Shown piece by piece: positions 9,266 to 17,893 of a DNA stretch of 64,000 nucleotides. A model generated the notes under the pieces. That model made no database searches. It saw nothing but the letters and a program-made list of their open reading frames with translations, and had not been told where the DNA came from. Location of the stretch: NCBI RefSeq assembly GCF_000620645.1, contig NZ_JIAV01000018.1, positions 186,001-250,000 of the forward strand, written 5' to 3'. A program made the translations under genes and the position numbers. Source of the stretch: Nocardioides sp. URHA0032 (GTDB lineage Bacteria > Actinomycetota > Actinomycetes > Propionibacteriales > Nocardioidaceae). How positions within the stretch are numbered: position 1 is the first letter of the stretch; each line of letters opens with the position of its first letter.

Positions 9266-10227
9266 CCCGGCTGGTCGGCGTGGAGCTGACCCGGCTGCGC
9301 TGGCGGCGCGCGGTGCTCGTGCTGCTCCTGCTCGCCGTGGTGATCCCCGCGCTCATCGCCGCCGCCCGGGTCTGGTCCACCCGTCCGGTGTCCGAGGGCG
9401 AGATCGCCTCCGTCGTGCACGGCAACGCCGGCCAGATCTCCATGTGCGCGGAGCACCCGCGCCGCTTCGGGCTGCCCCCGAGCGCCGACGAGCAGGCGTG
9501 CACCGACCAGATCGTCGAGTGGAACACGGGCCGCGAGAAGCTGAGCCTGGCCCGCGAGCGCACCGGCGGCTCCGGCATGGGCGTGGTCGCCGTCCTCACC
9601 ACCCTGGTGTTGCTGGCCGCGACGACGTTCGTCGGTCACGACTGGAACAGCGGCTCGATGAGCAACCAGCTGCTCTTCGAGCCACGCCGGACCCGGATCT
9701 GGACGGCCAAGGCGATCGCGGTGACCCTGGTCGCGCTCGTCGCCTCGGCGCTGGTGAGCACGGCGTACTGGCTGACGATCTGGGCCACGGTGAAGGCGCG
9801 CGACCTGCCCGTCGTCGACGGAGCGCTCCGGGACTCGATGGCCTACGGCTGGCGGGGCGCGGCGTACGCGACCGCCGCGGCGCTCGGCGGCTACGCGTTG
9901 ACGATGCTGTTCCGGAGCACGGTGGCGACCATCGGCGTCCTGTTCGGGGTCGCGGTCGCCGGCGGGATCGTGATCGCCACCCTCGGGATCGGCGAGCAGT
10001 GGCAGCCCCAGAAGAACGTCTCCGCGATCGTGAAGAACGGGACGACGTACTGGGTGGAGGTGCCCCAGTCCTGCTACCAGAGCCGGCCCGGGCAGGACAC
10101 GGCCGCCGACGGGTGCGACCCCACCCGGCACCTCTCGCTGGCCCGGGGCGCCGGCTACTACGGGACGGCGCTGGTGCTCACCATCGGCGCGTCGGTGGTG
10201 TCGTTCCGGCGGCGCGACGTGCCGTAG
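9262..10227 (+). CDS. ABC transporter permease
   Basis: A 321-residue membrane protein with about six transmembrane segments, the first at residues 17-36 ([20 protein letters not shown]). A long extracytoplasmic loop follows and contains two cysteines (SMCAEHP, EQACTDQ). Further segments lie around residues 110-125, 150-170, 195-212, 215-237 and 297-315. The GTG at 9262 overlaps the ATPase stop, giving translational coupling. It is a partner of the ATPase at 8354, probably an ABC-2 type exporter; the cargo is unknown. Confidence 0.85.
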   Translation: MTRLVGVELTRLRWRRAVLVLLLLAVVIPALIAAARVWSTRPVSEGEIASVVHGNAGQISMCAEHPRRFGLPPSADEQACTDQIVEWNTGREKLSLARERTGGSGMGVVAVLTTLVLLAATTFVGHDWNSGSMSNQLLFEPRRTRIWTAKAIAVTLVALVASALVSTAYWLTIWATVKARDLPVVDGALRDSMAYGWRGAAYATAAALGGYALTMLFRSTVATIGVLFGVAVAGGIVIATLGIGEQWQPQKNVSAIVKNGTTYWVEVPQSCYQSRPGQDTAADGCDPTRHLSLARGAGYYGTALVLTIGASVVSFRRRDVP

Positions 10228-10247
10228 GGGCCGTTCGGGCCGCCGCG

Positions 10248-10253
10248 TACAGT
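10248..10253 (+). promoter_or_regulatory. -10 box of lipA (leaderless)
   Basis: TACAGT lies 8 nt before the GTG at 10262. An in-frame TTG at 10253 would overlap this element, which favours the GTG start. Confidence 0.5.
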
Positions 10254-10261
10254 TGGTCCAC

Positions 10262-11206
10262 GTGACGCAAGCTCCCTCATCCGAAGGACGCAAGCTGCTT
10301 CGACTCGAAGTGCGCAACGCGGAGACCCCGATCGAGCGCAAGCCGGAGTGGATCAAGACCCGGGCCAGGATGGGCCCCGAGTACCAGCACCTGCAGAGCC
10401 TGGTGAAGTCCGAAGGGCTGCACACGGTCTGCCAGGAGGCGGGCTGCCCCAACATCTTCGAGTGCTGGGAGGACCGCGAGGCGACGTTCCTCATCGGTGG
10501 CGACCAGTGCACGCGGCGCTGCGACTTCTGCCAGATCGACACCGGCAGGCCGCAGCCCCTCGACCGCGACGAGCCCCGTCGGGTCGCGGAGTCGGTGCAG
10601 ACGATGGGCCTGAAGTACGCCACGATCACCGGCGTCGCCCGCGACGACCTCGAGGACGGCGGGGCGTGGCTGTACGCCGAGACCGTGCGGGTCATCCACG
10701 AGCTCAACCCCGGCACCGGCGTCGAGAACCTGATCCCCGACTTCAACGGCAAGTCCGACCTGCTCCGCGAGGTCTTCGAGTCGCGCCCCGAGGTGCTCGC
10801 GCACAACGTCGAGACCGTGCCGCGGATCTTCAAGCGGATCCGCCCGGCGTTCCGCTACGAGCGCTCCCTCGACGTGATCACCCAGGCCCGCGACTTCGGG
10901 CTGGTCACCAAGTCCAACCTGATCCTCGGCATGGGCGAGACCCGCGAGGAGGTCTCGCAGGCGCTGCGCGACCTGCACGCCGCGGGCTGCGAGCTGATCA
11001 CGATCACCCAGTACCTCCGCCCCTCGGTGCGGCACCACCCGGTCGAGCGCTGGGTGAAGCCCGAGGAGTTCGTCGAGCTCAAGGACGAGGCCGACCAGAT
11101 CGGCTTCTCCGGCGTGATGTCCGGGCCGCTCGTGCGTTCGTCGTACCGCGCCGGTCGGCTGTACCGTCAGGCCATGGACGCCCGCGCGGGCGTCGCCACC
11201 GCCTGA
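10262..11206 (+). CDS. lipA: Lipoyl synthase (radical SAM)
   Basis: A 314-residue radical SAM enzyme that inserts two sulfurs into protein-bound octanoate. The auxiliary cluster cysteines are in [13 protein letters not shown], and the SAM cluster motif CxxxCxxC is CTRRCDFC. Family landmarks [14 protein letters not shown] (here [14 protein letters not shown]), HNVETVPR and SSYRAGRLY are present. It completes lipoate synthesis begun by LipB. The GTG at 10262 is preferred over a TTG 9 nt upstream. The DUF4191 gene follows after 37 bp, a common actinobacterial pairing. Confidence 0.96.
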   Translation: MTQAPSSEGRKLLRLEVRNAETPIERKPEWIKTRARMGPEYQHLQSLVKSEGLHTVCQEAGCPNIFECWEDREATFLIGGDQCTRRCDFCQIDTGRPQPLDRDEPRRVAESVQTMGLKYATITGVARDDLEDGGAWLYAETVRVIHELNPGTGVENLIPDFNGKSDLLREVFESRPEVLAHNVETVPRIFKRIRPAFRYERSLDVITQARDFGLVTKSNLILGMGETREEVSQALRDLHAAGCELITITQYLRPSVRHHPVERWVKPEEFVELKDEADQIGFSGVMSGPLVRSSYRAGRLYRQAMDARAGVATA

Positions 11207-11243
11207 CCGCCCATTCCTGACCCAGAACGAGGCACCACACACG

Positions 11244-11960
11244 ATGGCCAAGGACCCGAAGCCCGTCGACCCGGAGAAGATGAGCCGGCGCGCCCAGTTC
11301 GTCGAGACCTACCGGATGGCCCGGCGCTCCGACCCGCGCCTCGGCGTGTGGCTGATCGGCTCGTTCCTGGTCGGCGCCGTGGTCGGCTTCGCGGTGTTCT
11401 GGTTCCTGCCCGGCGAGGGCGTGCTCGGCACCATCCTCTCGATCGTCTGTGCGCTGCTCCTCGGCTCGCTGCTGGCGATGATCGTGTTCGGCCGGCGCGC
11501 CCAGCGCGCGGCGTACGCCCAGATGGAGGGCCAGCCCGGCGCCGCCGCGGCCGCGCTCCGGACCCTGCGCCGGGGCTGGAAGTCCGAGCCGGTGATCGCG
11601 TTCAACAAGCAGCAGGACGTCGTGCACCGGGTGGTGGGCCCTCCGGGCATCGTCCTGGTCGGCGAGGGCAACCCGCACCGGCTGCGCGGCCTGATGACCG
11701 CCGAGCGCCGCAAGCACGAGCGGGTCGCCACCGACACCCCGATCCACGAGGTCGTGTGCGGGAACGGCGAGGGCGAGGTGCCGCTGCCGAAGCTGGTGAA
11801 GCACCTCCAGAAGCTCGGGCGTCGGGTCAAGCCGGCCGAGATGACCGACATCCTCAACCGGCTCAAGGCGCTGGACGCCAACCGGTCGAACATCCCGCTG
11901 CCGAAGGGCCCGGTGCCGACCAGCATGAAGGGCATGCGCCAGAACATGCGGGGCCGGTAG
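11244..11960 (+). CDS. DUF4191 family membrane protein
   Basis: A 238-residue protein with two transmembrane segments at about residues 34-53 (VWLIGSFLVGAVVGFAVFWF) and 61-81. A soluble C-terminal domain follows, with WKSEPVIAFNKQQDVVHRVV and HRLRGLMTAERRKHERVATD. It matches the actinobacterial DUF4191 family usually encoded directly after lipA. The function is not known. Its stop codon merges with the first base of an inverted repeat (11960-12020) that probably ends transcription. Confidence 0.88.
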   Translation: MAKDPKPVDPEKMSRRAQFVETYRMARRSDPRLGVWLIGSFLVGAVVGFAVFWFLPGEGVLGTILSIVCALLLGSLLAMIVFGRRAQRAAYAQMEGQPGAAAAALRTLRRGWKSEPVIAFNKQQDVVHRVVGPPGIVLVGEGNPHRLRGLMTAERRKHERVATDTPIHEVVCGNGEGEVPLPKLVKHLQKLGRRVKPAEMTDILNRLKALDANRSNIPLPKGPVPTSMKGMRQNMRGR

Positions 11961-12020
11961 GTCTCGATACGCTCGCTGGCGCTCGCTACTCGACCCGCGA
12001 GTGGTCTCGGTATCGAGACC
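11960..12020. terminator. Inverted repeat between convergent genes, probable bidirectional terminator
   Basis: GGTCTCGATAC at 11960-11970 is repeated in inverse as GTATCGAGACC at 12010-12020. Inside, ACTCG (11988-11992) pairs with CGAGT (11998-12002). The internal GCTCGCTACTCG resembles a dispersed element common in Nocardioides genomes (from memory), and a 15-nt piece of it also occurs at the pepA 3' end near 1689-1703. Confidence 0.65.
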
Positions 12021-12023
12021 CGG

Positions 12024-12917
12024 TCAGGCGTTGCCCGACCCGCTGGTCAGGCCCTGCATCATCGAGCCGAGGTCGGGCATCTTGATGACCTGGTCGGCCG
12101 GCGGGGCCTGGATGTCGACGGCCTTGCCCCAGTCGGAGACGGTCATCTCCATGGAGGCGTCGCTGCCGCCCATCGGCAGGTTGTCCATGCTCATCTTCGT
12201 GAACCGGTTCTGGTCGTCGAGCCACAGGTCGTAGGTCACGGAGTCCGGCAGCTGGGACTGCGCGGCCTCGGGGAGGTCCGCGCCCATCGACGCCATCATC
12301 TTCTTCATGTCGATGGTGAGCGCGTAGTGGTCGAGGCCGTCCTCGGCGCCGACGTACGTGACCTTCGAGATGCCGCCCTTCATCAGCTCGAGCGCCTTGC
12401 CCGGGTCCATCTGGTCCATCATCTTGTCCATGCCCATCGCGGCCAGCGGGCCGTTCGGGTCGGACGGGTCGATCTTCCAGAACTTGCCCTGCGTGAGCTG
12501 GCCGATCGACAGGTACATCACGCCGTCGACCATCCGGATGTCCATGTCGCCGGCCGCGGCCGCGGCCGCGGGCAGCGTCATCGTCATCGCCATGCTCGGC
12601 GGGGTCGAGGTGTAGTCCACGTCGCCCTCGGCGGTGATCTTCCCGGCTGCGCCGGCGGAGATGTCCATCGTCATGTGGGCGGTGGTGCTGGCCTTGACCC
12701 CGTCCTCGACGGTCTGCACGAACTCCGCAGGGTCGACGGTGTCGCCCTCGGAGAGGCTGCTCGCCAGCGCCGCCCCGGTCGAGGAGTCCGAGGCGGACGG
12801 GTCGGTGGCGGTCGTCTTGTCGTCGCTGTTGCAGGCCGCGAGCCCTCCGAGGGCGAGAACGGCGATCGTCGCGGCTGCCGTACGGCGTACGGCTCGAGTT
12901 CCTGTGGTCCGGCGCAT
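12024..12917 (-). CDS. Lipoprotein of the LppX/LprAFG type
   Basis: A 297-residue exported lipoprotein. The signal peptide from the ATG at 12917 ends in the lipobox LAAC (residues 27-30). An acidic Ser/Thr-rich linker follows, then a mature domain with repeated Met-rich strands such as TAHMTMDISAG and ALTIDMKKMM. This matches the LolA-like fold of actinobacterial LppX/LprG lipoproteins, which bind lipids or glycolipids in the cell envelope; ligand and partner are unknown here. It has a leaderless-type promoter (TACCCT at 12925-12930). The RDD protein gene is upstream on the same strand. Confidence 0.85.
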   Translation of the reverse strand: MRRTTGTRAVRRTAAATIAVLALGGLAACNSDDKTTATDPSASDSSTGAALASSLSEGDTVDPAEFVQTVEDGVKASTTAHMTMDISAGAAGKITAEGDVDYTSTPPSMAMTMTLPAAAAAAGDMDIRMVDGVMYLSIGQLTQGKFWKIDPSDPNGPLAAMGMDKMMDQMDPGKALELMKGGISKVTYVGAEDGLDHYALTIDMKKMMASMGADLPEAAQSQLPDSVTYDLWLDDQNRFTKMSMDNLPMGGSDASMEMTVSDWGKAVDIQAPPADQVIKMPDLGSMMQGLTSGSGNA

Positions 12918-12924
12918 GTCACTC

Positions 12925-12930
12925 AGGGTA
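12925..12930 (-). promoter_or_regulatory. -10 box of the lipoprotein gene (leaderless)
   Basis: TACCCT on the minus strand lies 7 nt before the ATG at 12917. Confidence 0.5.
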
Positions 12931-12967
12931 GACGGCCACCCCCAGCACCGGACGTGGCCCGTTCGGG

Positions 12968-13378
12968 CTATCCGGCTGCCCTCATGACCTGGAGGGTGAC
13001 CGTCGCGGAGCCGGCCGCGATGTCGTGCAGGCCCCGGCGGTCCGGGCGGAACACCAGCGGCGGGATGACGAGCGCCACCAGGATCTCGCGAGCCAGCGAG
13101 CGCAACGGGTCCAGCCGCCCGCCGGTCTCGACGTTGATCACGCGCAGCCGGGTGGCGAGCTTGCCGAACGAGCCGCCCGCGGTGCAGGTCAGCGCCGCCG
13201 ACTCGAGCACGAAGACGATGAGCACGTAGACGCTGCCGGGGCCGCCGGTCCTGGAGTAGTCCGACCAGCCCATGAACAGCACGACCACGAACGTGCTGGC
13301 GATCCAGTCGACGATCAGCGCCAGCGCCCGGCGGCCCCAGGACGCGGTCTCGTAGGGCAGTGTCTGAGGGCTCGGCAC
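12968..13378 (-). CDS. RDD family membrane protein
   Basis: A 136-residue integral membrane protein of the RDD family. It begins [20 protein letters not shown], with the Arg/Asp pattern that names the family. A second segment ([14 protein letters not shown]), the conserved [20 protein letters not shown] and a last hydrophobic stretch near the end follow. The start is the GTG at 13378, 7 nt from TACGCT; the frame extends further but into the glnA promoter region. It is divergent from glnA. The function is unknown. Confidence 0.85.
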   Translation of the reverse strand: MPSPQTLPYETASWGRRALALIVDWIASTFVVVLFMGWSDYSRTGGPGSVYVLIVFVLESAALTCTAGGSFGKLATRLRVINVETGGRLDPLRSLAREILVALVIPPLVFRPDRRGLHDIAAGSATVTLQVMRAAG

Positions 13379-13385
13379 GCCGGCC

Positions 13386-13391
13386 AGCGTA
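13386..13391 (-). promoter_or_regulatory. -10 box of the RDD gene (leaderless)
   Basis: TACGCT on the minus strand lies 7 nt before the GTG at 13378. Confidence 0.5.
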
Positions 13392-13426
13392 GGACGCTCC
13401 CCCGCGGGTCCGGTCACCGACCACCT

Positions 13427-13464
13427 GTTACATGCCGGAAACAAACCGGATACGGTCGAGAAAC
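13427..13464 (+). promoter_or_regulatory. GlnR operator upstream of glnA (two boxes)
   Basis: The sequence reads GTTAC-N6-GAAAC-N6-GATAC-N6-GAAAC. The first pair matches the actinobacterial GlnR half-site pair gTnAC-n6-GaAAC exactly, and the second pair differs at one position. The 11-bp spacing is regular across all four elements. It lies 108 bp upstream of glnA, so nitrogen control of glnA by GlnR is inferred. Confidence 0.8.
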
Positions 13465-13571
13465 TGCCCGTGCATACGGTGCGGACACCGGTTGGTGCAG
13501 TGCCGCACCGGCCGCTGGTTCGCAGAGGCTTTTTTCACGGCTGGACCCCCGCGTCCAGCCAAGGAGGACGA

Positions 13572-14990
13572 ATGTTCCAGAACAGCGACGAGCTGCTCAA
13601 GTTCATCAAGGACGAGGGCGTCGAGATGGTCGACGTGCGCTTCGTCGACCTGCCCGGGATCGAGCAGCACTTCACCGTCCCGGTCTCGTCGTTCGGCCAG
13701 GACGTCTTCGACAACGGCCTCGCGTTCGACGGCTCCTCGATCCGGGGCTTCCAGGCGATCAACGAGTCCGACATGGCGCTGTTCCCGGACCCGTCCACGG
13801 CGTACGTCGACCCGTTCCGTACCGCCAAGACGCTGAACCTGAGCTTCTTCATCCACGACCCGATCACCGGCGAGGCGTACTCGCGCGACCCGCGCAACAT
13901 CGCGCGCAAGGCGCTGGCGTACCTGAACACCACCGGCATCGCGGACACGGCCTTCTTCGCTCCCGAGGCGGAGTTCTACATCTTCGACAACGTCCGCTAC
14001 TCCACCACCGCCAACGAGGGCTACTACCACATCGACTCCGTCGAGGGCTGGTGGAACTCCGGCAAGGAGGGCGACAACCGGGGCTACAAGACCCGCTTCA
14101 AGGGCGGCTACTTCCCGGTCTCGCCGTACGACCACTACGGCGACCTGCGCGACGAGATGGTCAAGAACCTCGAGGCCTGCGGCCTGCTGGTCGAGCGGGC
14201 CCACCACGAGGTCGGCACCGCCGGCCAGGCCGAGATCAACTACCGCTTCGACACGCTGCTCAAGGCCGCCGACGACGTGATGAAGTTCAAGTACCTCATC
14301 AAGAACACCGCCTGGGAGGCCGGCAAGACGGTCACCTTCATGCCGAAGCCGATCTTCGGCGACAACGGCTCGGGCATGCACGTCCACCAGTCGCTCTGGA
14401 AGGACGGCGACCCGCTATTCTACGACGAGACCGGGTACGGCGGCCTCTCGGACGTCGCGCGCTGGTACATCGGCGGCATCCTCAAGCACGCGCCGTCGCT
14501 GCTGGCGTTCACCAACCCGACCGTGAACTCCTACCACCGCCTGGTGCCGGGCTTCGAGGCACCGATCTCGCTGGTGTACTCCTCGCGGAACCGCTCCGCG
14601 TCGGTGCGCATCCCGATCACCGGCTCGAACCCGAAGGCCAAGCGCATCGAGACCCGGTTCCCCGACCCGTCGGCGAACCCCTACCTCGCGTTCTCCGCGC
14701 TGATGCTCGCCGGTGTCGACGGCATCAAGAACAAGATCGAGCCGGCCGCCCCGATCGACAAGGACATCTACGAGCTCCCGCCGGACGAGATGGCCGAGAT
14801 CGACCAGGTCCCGACCTCGCTCGGCGCGGTCCTCGACGCCCTCGAGGCCGACCACGAGTTCCTGACCGTCGGCAACGTGTTCACGCCCGACCTGATCGAG
14901 ACGTGGATCGACTACAAGCGCACCCACGAGATCGCACCCGTCCAGCTGCGTCCGCACCCGCACGAGTTCGAGCTCTACTACGACATCTGA
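13572..14990 (+). CDS. glnA: Glutamine synthetase type I
   Basis: A 472-residue enzyme that makes glutamine from glutamate, ammonia and ATP. Metal and ATP site motifs are [21 protein letters not shown] and the active-site flap region [17 protein letters not shown]. The adenylylation tyrosine is Y400 in [10 protein letters not shown], so activity is probably also set by GlnE. A strong RBS (AAGGAGGA at 13561-13568) decides the ATG at 13572. A GlnR operator lies upstream and a GC-rich hairpin downstream. Length and motifs are canonical for GlnA1 of actinobacteria. Confidence 0.97.
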   Translation: MFQNSDELLKFIKDEGVEMVDVRFVDLPGIEQHFTVPVSSFGQDVFDNGLAFDGSSIRGFQAINESDMALFPDPSTAYVDPFRTAKTLNLSFFIHDPITGEAYSRDPRNIARKALAYLNTTGIADTAFFAPEAEFYIFDNVRYSTTANEGYYHIDSVEGWWNSGKEGDNRGYKTRFKGGYFPVSPYDHYGDLRDEMVKNLEACGLLVERAHHEVGTAGQAEINYRFDTLLKAADDVMKFKYLIKNTAWEAGKTVTFMPKPIFGDNGSGMHVHQSLWKDGDPLFYDETGYGGLSDVARWYIGGILKHAPSLLAFTNPTVNSYHRLVPGFEAPISLVYSSRNRSASVRIPITGSNPKAKRIETRFPDPSANPYLAFSALMLAGVDGIKNKIEPAAPIDKDIYELPPDEMAEIDQVPTSLGAVLDALEADHEFLTVGNVFTPDLIETWIDYKRTHEIAPVQLRPHPHEFELYYDI

Positions 14991-15028
14991 CCCCGGCGGC
15001 TCAACTGCCGCTGACCTGCATGGACGCG

Positions 15029-15070
15029 CGGCCCCGCTGAGGACTCCCCCAGGTCTCCCCAGCGGGGCCG
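15029..15070 (+). terminator. Hairpin after glnA
   Basis: CGGCCCCGCT at 15029-15038 pairs perfectly with AGCGGGGCCG at 15061-15070 across a 22-nt loop, 38 bp past the glnA stop. There is no T tract. It lies just before the end of the convergent kinase gene at 15076, so it may serve both directions. Confidence 0.65.
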
Positions 15071-15075
15071 GACCG

Positions 15076-16518
15076 TCACCGGCCAAGGACTCGGGGCGCG
15101 GCTGGGAGGAGGAGCCGCATCGTGGCGCCGCGGTCGGCGGCGATGAGGTCGAGGTGGCCGCCGTTGCGCTCCGCGAGGCCGCGAGCGATGGCAAGGCCGA
15201 GTCCGCTTCCGCCGTTGCGGGTGCGTGACGTCTCGGCGCGGTAGAACCGGTCGAAGATGCGGTCCCGGGAGTCGGCCGGCACGCCGGGTCCGTCATCGGC
15301 GACCAGCAACCACGCCCAGCGGGTGCACGTGGGCTCCTCGGGAGTTCCGGCTGCCGGACGAGGAGCTCGAGGAGGAGGAGCGGGGTCCGCGCCGTCCTCG
15401 TGGTCGTCCTCGCAAGCGTCGACGGCGATCACGACTGTGGACCTTGCGTGCGCCACGGCGTTGTCCAGCAGGTTGCGGACCGCCCGGCGGACGTCATCGG
15501 CGTTCGCGTACGCCGGCGCGGCCGACACCGCGGAGGTGTCGACCTCTACCCGTCCGTTGACCCGGGCGCGCGCGGCCTCCTCAAGAACGAGGCTGTCGAG
15601 ATCGATCATGGCGGGCGCCGGGGGTCCGTTGGCTTCCATCGACGCGATCACCAGCAGGTCGCCGACGAGGTGCTCCATGTCCGTCGTGGCGCCGAGCACA
15701 TCGGCACGGAGCCGACCTGCGTCGATCTCGTTCGGTCTCGCCAGCGCCACCTCGAGTGCGACCCGCTGGGCGGCCAGTGGGCTCTGGAGGTCGTGGGAGA
15801 CGTCCGCCACGAAGTCCCGCTGCCGCTGGGCCGCGGCGTCGAGCCGTTCCAGCATCGCATTCATCGTCGCGGCCAGTCGTCCGACCTCGTCGTCGACACC
15901 ATCGCCAGCGACCCGTGTGTGCAGGTACTCCTCGGAGATCCGATCGACCTCGGCCCGGATCCGGTCCAGCCGTCCGATGACCCGGCCCAGCAGCAGCCAG
16001 ATGACGACACCGAGGAGAACGACGACCACAGGGATCCCCAGCCAGAGCGACCGCCTCAGCGCTGCGGACGCCTCGGAGACCGTCTCCAGGCTGTCTCCGA
16101 CATAGACGGTGACGGTGCCCTCCGGGCTGGGGCCGGAGGCGTACCAGAAGCGGTACGTCTCGGTCTCGCTGTCGTCGGGCGCCCGGAACGTGGCGGTCTG
16201 GAGAGACGCACCCGGCCGGAGATCGGCTACGGCCGGTCGCCCTTTGATGTTCGGCGACGCTGCCAGCACATGACCGTCGGCGTCGACCACCTGGGCGACG
16301 CCGTTGCCGTCGACGTTCCGGAGCGCCGTAGGCAGGTCCCCCGTCGACGCGAGGGTCAGCAGGTCGTCGACTCGCGATCGGGACAGCTGGTCGGAGGCAT
16401 CGGTCAGCCGGCCCTCCAACGTCGCGACCAACAACGCAGACCCGAGCGCCAGGAGTGCCGCGAAGGCGAGGGCGCCGAACAAGGTGGCTCGTGCTCGCAG
16501 GCTCAGCCGACGCCTCAT
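15076..16518 (-). CDS. Two-component sensor histidine kinase
   Basis: A 480-residue membrane kinase. Transmembrane segments at about 11-33 and 158-178 enclose an extracytoplasmic sensor domain of about 120 residues. A HAMP linker follows, then the H-box FVADVSHDLQSPLAAQR with H242, an N-box around NLLDNAVAHA, and G-boxes VADDGPGVP and GGSGLGLAIA. A Pro/Glu-rich insert of about 30 residues lies between the N- and G-boxes. Its ATG overlaps the response regulator stop by 4 bp, so the two are cotranscribed. The signal is unknown; the divergent PepSY-like gene is a likely target. Confidence 0.92.
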   Translation of the reverse strand: MRRRLSLRARATLFGALAFAALLALGSALLVATLEGRLTDASDQLSRSRVDDLLTLASTGDLPTALRNVDGNGVAQVVDADGHVLAASPNIKGRPAVADLRPGASLQTATFRAPDDSETETYRFWYASGPSPEGTVTVYVGDSLETVSEASAALRRSLWLGIPVVVVLLGVVIWLLLGRVIGRLDRIRAEVDRISEEYLHTRVAGDGVDDEVGRLAATMNAMLERLDAAAQRQRDFVADVSHDLQSPLAAQRVALEVALARPNEIDAGRLRADVLGATTDMEHLVGDLLVIASMEANGPPAPAMIDLDSLVLEEAARARVNGRVEVDTSAVSAAPAYANADDVRRAVRNLLDNAVAHARSTVVIAVDACEDDHEDGADPAPPPRAPRPAAGTPEEPTCTRWAWLLVADDGPGVPADSRDRIFDRFYRAETSRTRNGGSGLGLAIARGLAERNGGHLDLIAADRGATMRLLLPAAPRVLGR

Positions 16519-17243
16519 GCGCTGAGCTCCCCTGGCTCGGCCCGCTCCGGCTTCGCCGGCCCTTGAGGTGCCCGGTCGTCAGTGACCCGGTAGCCGACCA
16601 GCCGGACCGTCTGGAGCGAGGTCCGCCCGAACGGTTCGTCGATGCGCTGGCGCAGCTGGCGCACGTACACCTCGACGATGTTCGGGTGCCCGTCGTAGGC
16701 GAAGTCCCACACGTGCTCCAGGATCGTCGCCTTCGACTGGACCTGGTCCGGGTGCCGCATCAAGAACTCCAGCAGGGAGAACTGTCGCGGGGTGAGGTCG
16801 ATGCCGGCCGTACCGCGCCAGACACGGTGGATCGCTGGATCCAGTCGCAGATCGCCGACCTCGAGCACGGTCGGCCGTTCGCGGCTGCCGCGTCGTACCA
16901 GCGCCCGCAGCCGCGCGGTGAGCACCATGAACGAGAACGGCTTCGACAAGAAGTCGTCGGCCCCCGCGTCGAGGGCCTTTGCTTCCTGCTCGGGCCCGCT
17001 CCTCGCGGTCAGCATCAGGATCGGCGTCCAGTCTCCGGAGTCGCGACGCCGCGCGCACAAGATGTCGCCCGGGACACCGGGCAGCATCAGGTCGACGACC
17101 ATGGCGTCGTAGGCGTTCTCGGCGGCGAACCACTCGCCATCGGTGCCGGTCGAAGCGACATCGACCGCATACCCTTCGCCCTCCAGACCACGACGCAGCG
17201 CCGCCGCGAGCTGCTTGTCGTCCTCGACCACCAAGATCCGCAC
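16515..17243 (-). CDS. OmpR/PhoB-family response regulator
   Basis: A 242-residue regulator. The receiver domain starts VRILVVEDDKQLAAALRRGL and carries the phospho-acceptor D51 (AMVVDLMLPG) and K (FLSKPFS). The C-terminal winged helix ends in VYVRQLRQRIDE and TVRLVGYRV. The GTG at 17243 begins exactly at the receiver fold. It is upstream of and overlaps its partner kinase. A direct repeat at 17351-17366 in the divergent region is a candidate binding site. The short acidic/basic C-tail PAKPERAEPGELSA is outside the conserved domain. Confidence 0.93.
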   Translation of the reverse strand: MRILVVEDDKQLAAALRRGLEGEGYAVDVASTGTDGEWFAAENAYDAMVVDLMLPGVPGDILCARRRDSGDWTPILMLTARSGPEQEAKALDAGADDFLSKPFSFMVLTARLRALVRRGSRERPTVLEVGDLRLDPAIHRVWRGTAGIDLTPRQFSLLEFLMRHPDQVQSKATILEHVWDFAYDGHPNIVEVYVRQLRQRIDEPFGRTSLQTVRLVGYRVTDDRAPQGPAKPERAEPGELSA

Positions 17244-17350
17244 GCGATCACGATCGCACCCTGCACCTGAACGCGCGCTGACGAGCCGCTGACCGAGCCG
17301 GGACCGAGCCGGGTCCACGCCACCGGTTCCCACTCGCCGCGCACGGGCGA

Positions 17351-17366
17351 TTCAGGGTGGCTTCAG
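17351..17366 (+). promoter_or_regulatory. TTCAG direct repeat, 11-bp period (candidate OmpR-type site)
   Basis: TTCAG occurs at 17351-17355 and 17362-17366. The 11-bp period is what OmpR/PhoB-family regulators usually bind. The repeat lies between the divergent response regulator and PepSY-like genes, 64 bp before the latter. Confidence 0.5.
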
Positions 17367-17429
17367 CAGCTACGTCGCAGGCTGGAGCCAGGCCGGTGAA
17401 GACCCGGGAGGAGTCGGGAAAGGACAGTC

Positions 17430-17750
17430 ATGCGCAAGCGGGTGGTCATCGCCGCCGCAGGAGCTGGGGCGGCACTGGCCGTCACCGCCGGAGGCGTCGC
17501 CGTCGCGACGAGCGGGGACGACGGATCCTCCAGCCACCAGTACACCCAGGAGCAGGCGGACGCTGCGACGAGAGCCGCGCTCGAGGCGACCGGCGGAGGG
17601 ACCGCGAACAGCGTCGAGACCGACAACGAGAACGGCGCGACCTACGAGGTCGAGGTCACCGAGCCCGACGGCACCACCGTCGACGTGCGTCTCGACGAGG
17701 AATACAAGGTCGTGGTCATCGAGGGTGACGGCCAACCCCCCGGCAGCTGA
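17430..17750 (+). CDS. PepSY-domain-like secreted protein
   Basis: A 106-residue exported protein. A signal peptide-like N-terminus ([20 protein letters not shown]) is followed by one PepSY-like unit containing AATRAALEATGGG, YEVEVTEPDG and VDVRLDEEYKVV. PepSY domains often inhibit proteases or sense signals at the membrane, and actinobacteria commonly place such genes beside OmpR-type two-component systems, as here. An RBS (GGGAAAGGA) precedes the ATG. It is divergent from the regulator at 16515 and probably under its control. Confidence 0.78.
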   Translation: MRKRVVIAAAGAGAALAVTAGGVAVATSGDDGSSSHQYTQEQADAATRAALEATGGGTANSVETDNENGATYEVEVTEPDGTTVDVRLDEEYKVVVIEGDGQPPGS

Positions 17751-17893
17751 CTCAACGGCGTGGACGGCGGGCCGCAGAGGACGTTCTACGTCCCTGCTCC
17801 TCCCGCGCCGAACCGCCGCGCTCGGCCTCCGGTCGTCCCCGCAGGTCATTCGAGGCAGGCCGCGAACCAGGTTACGAGGCAAGGAGCAGACCC

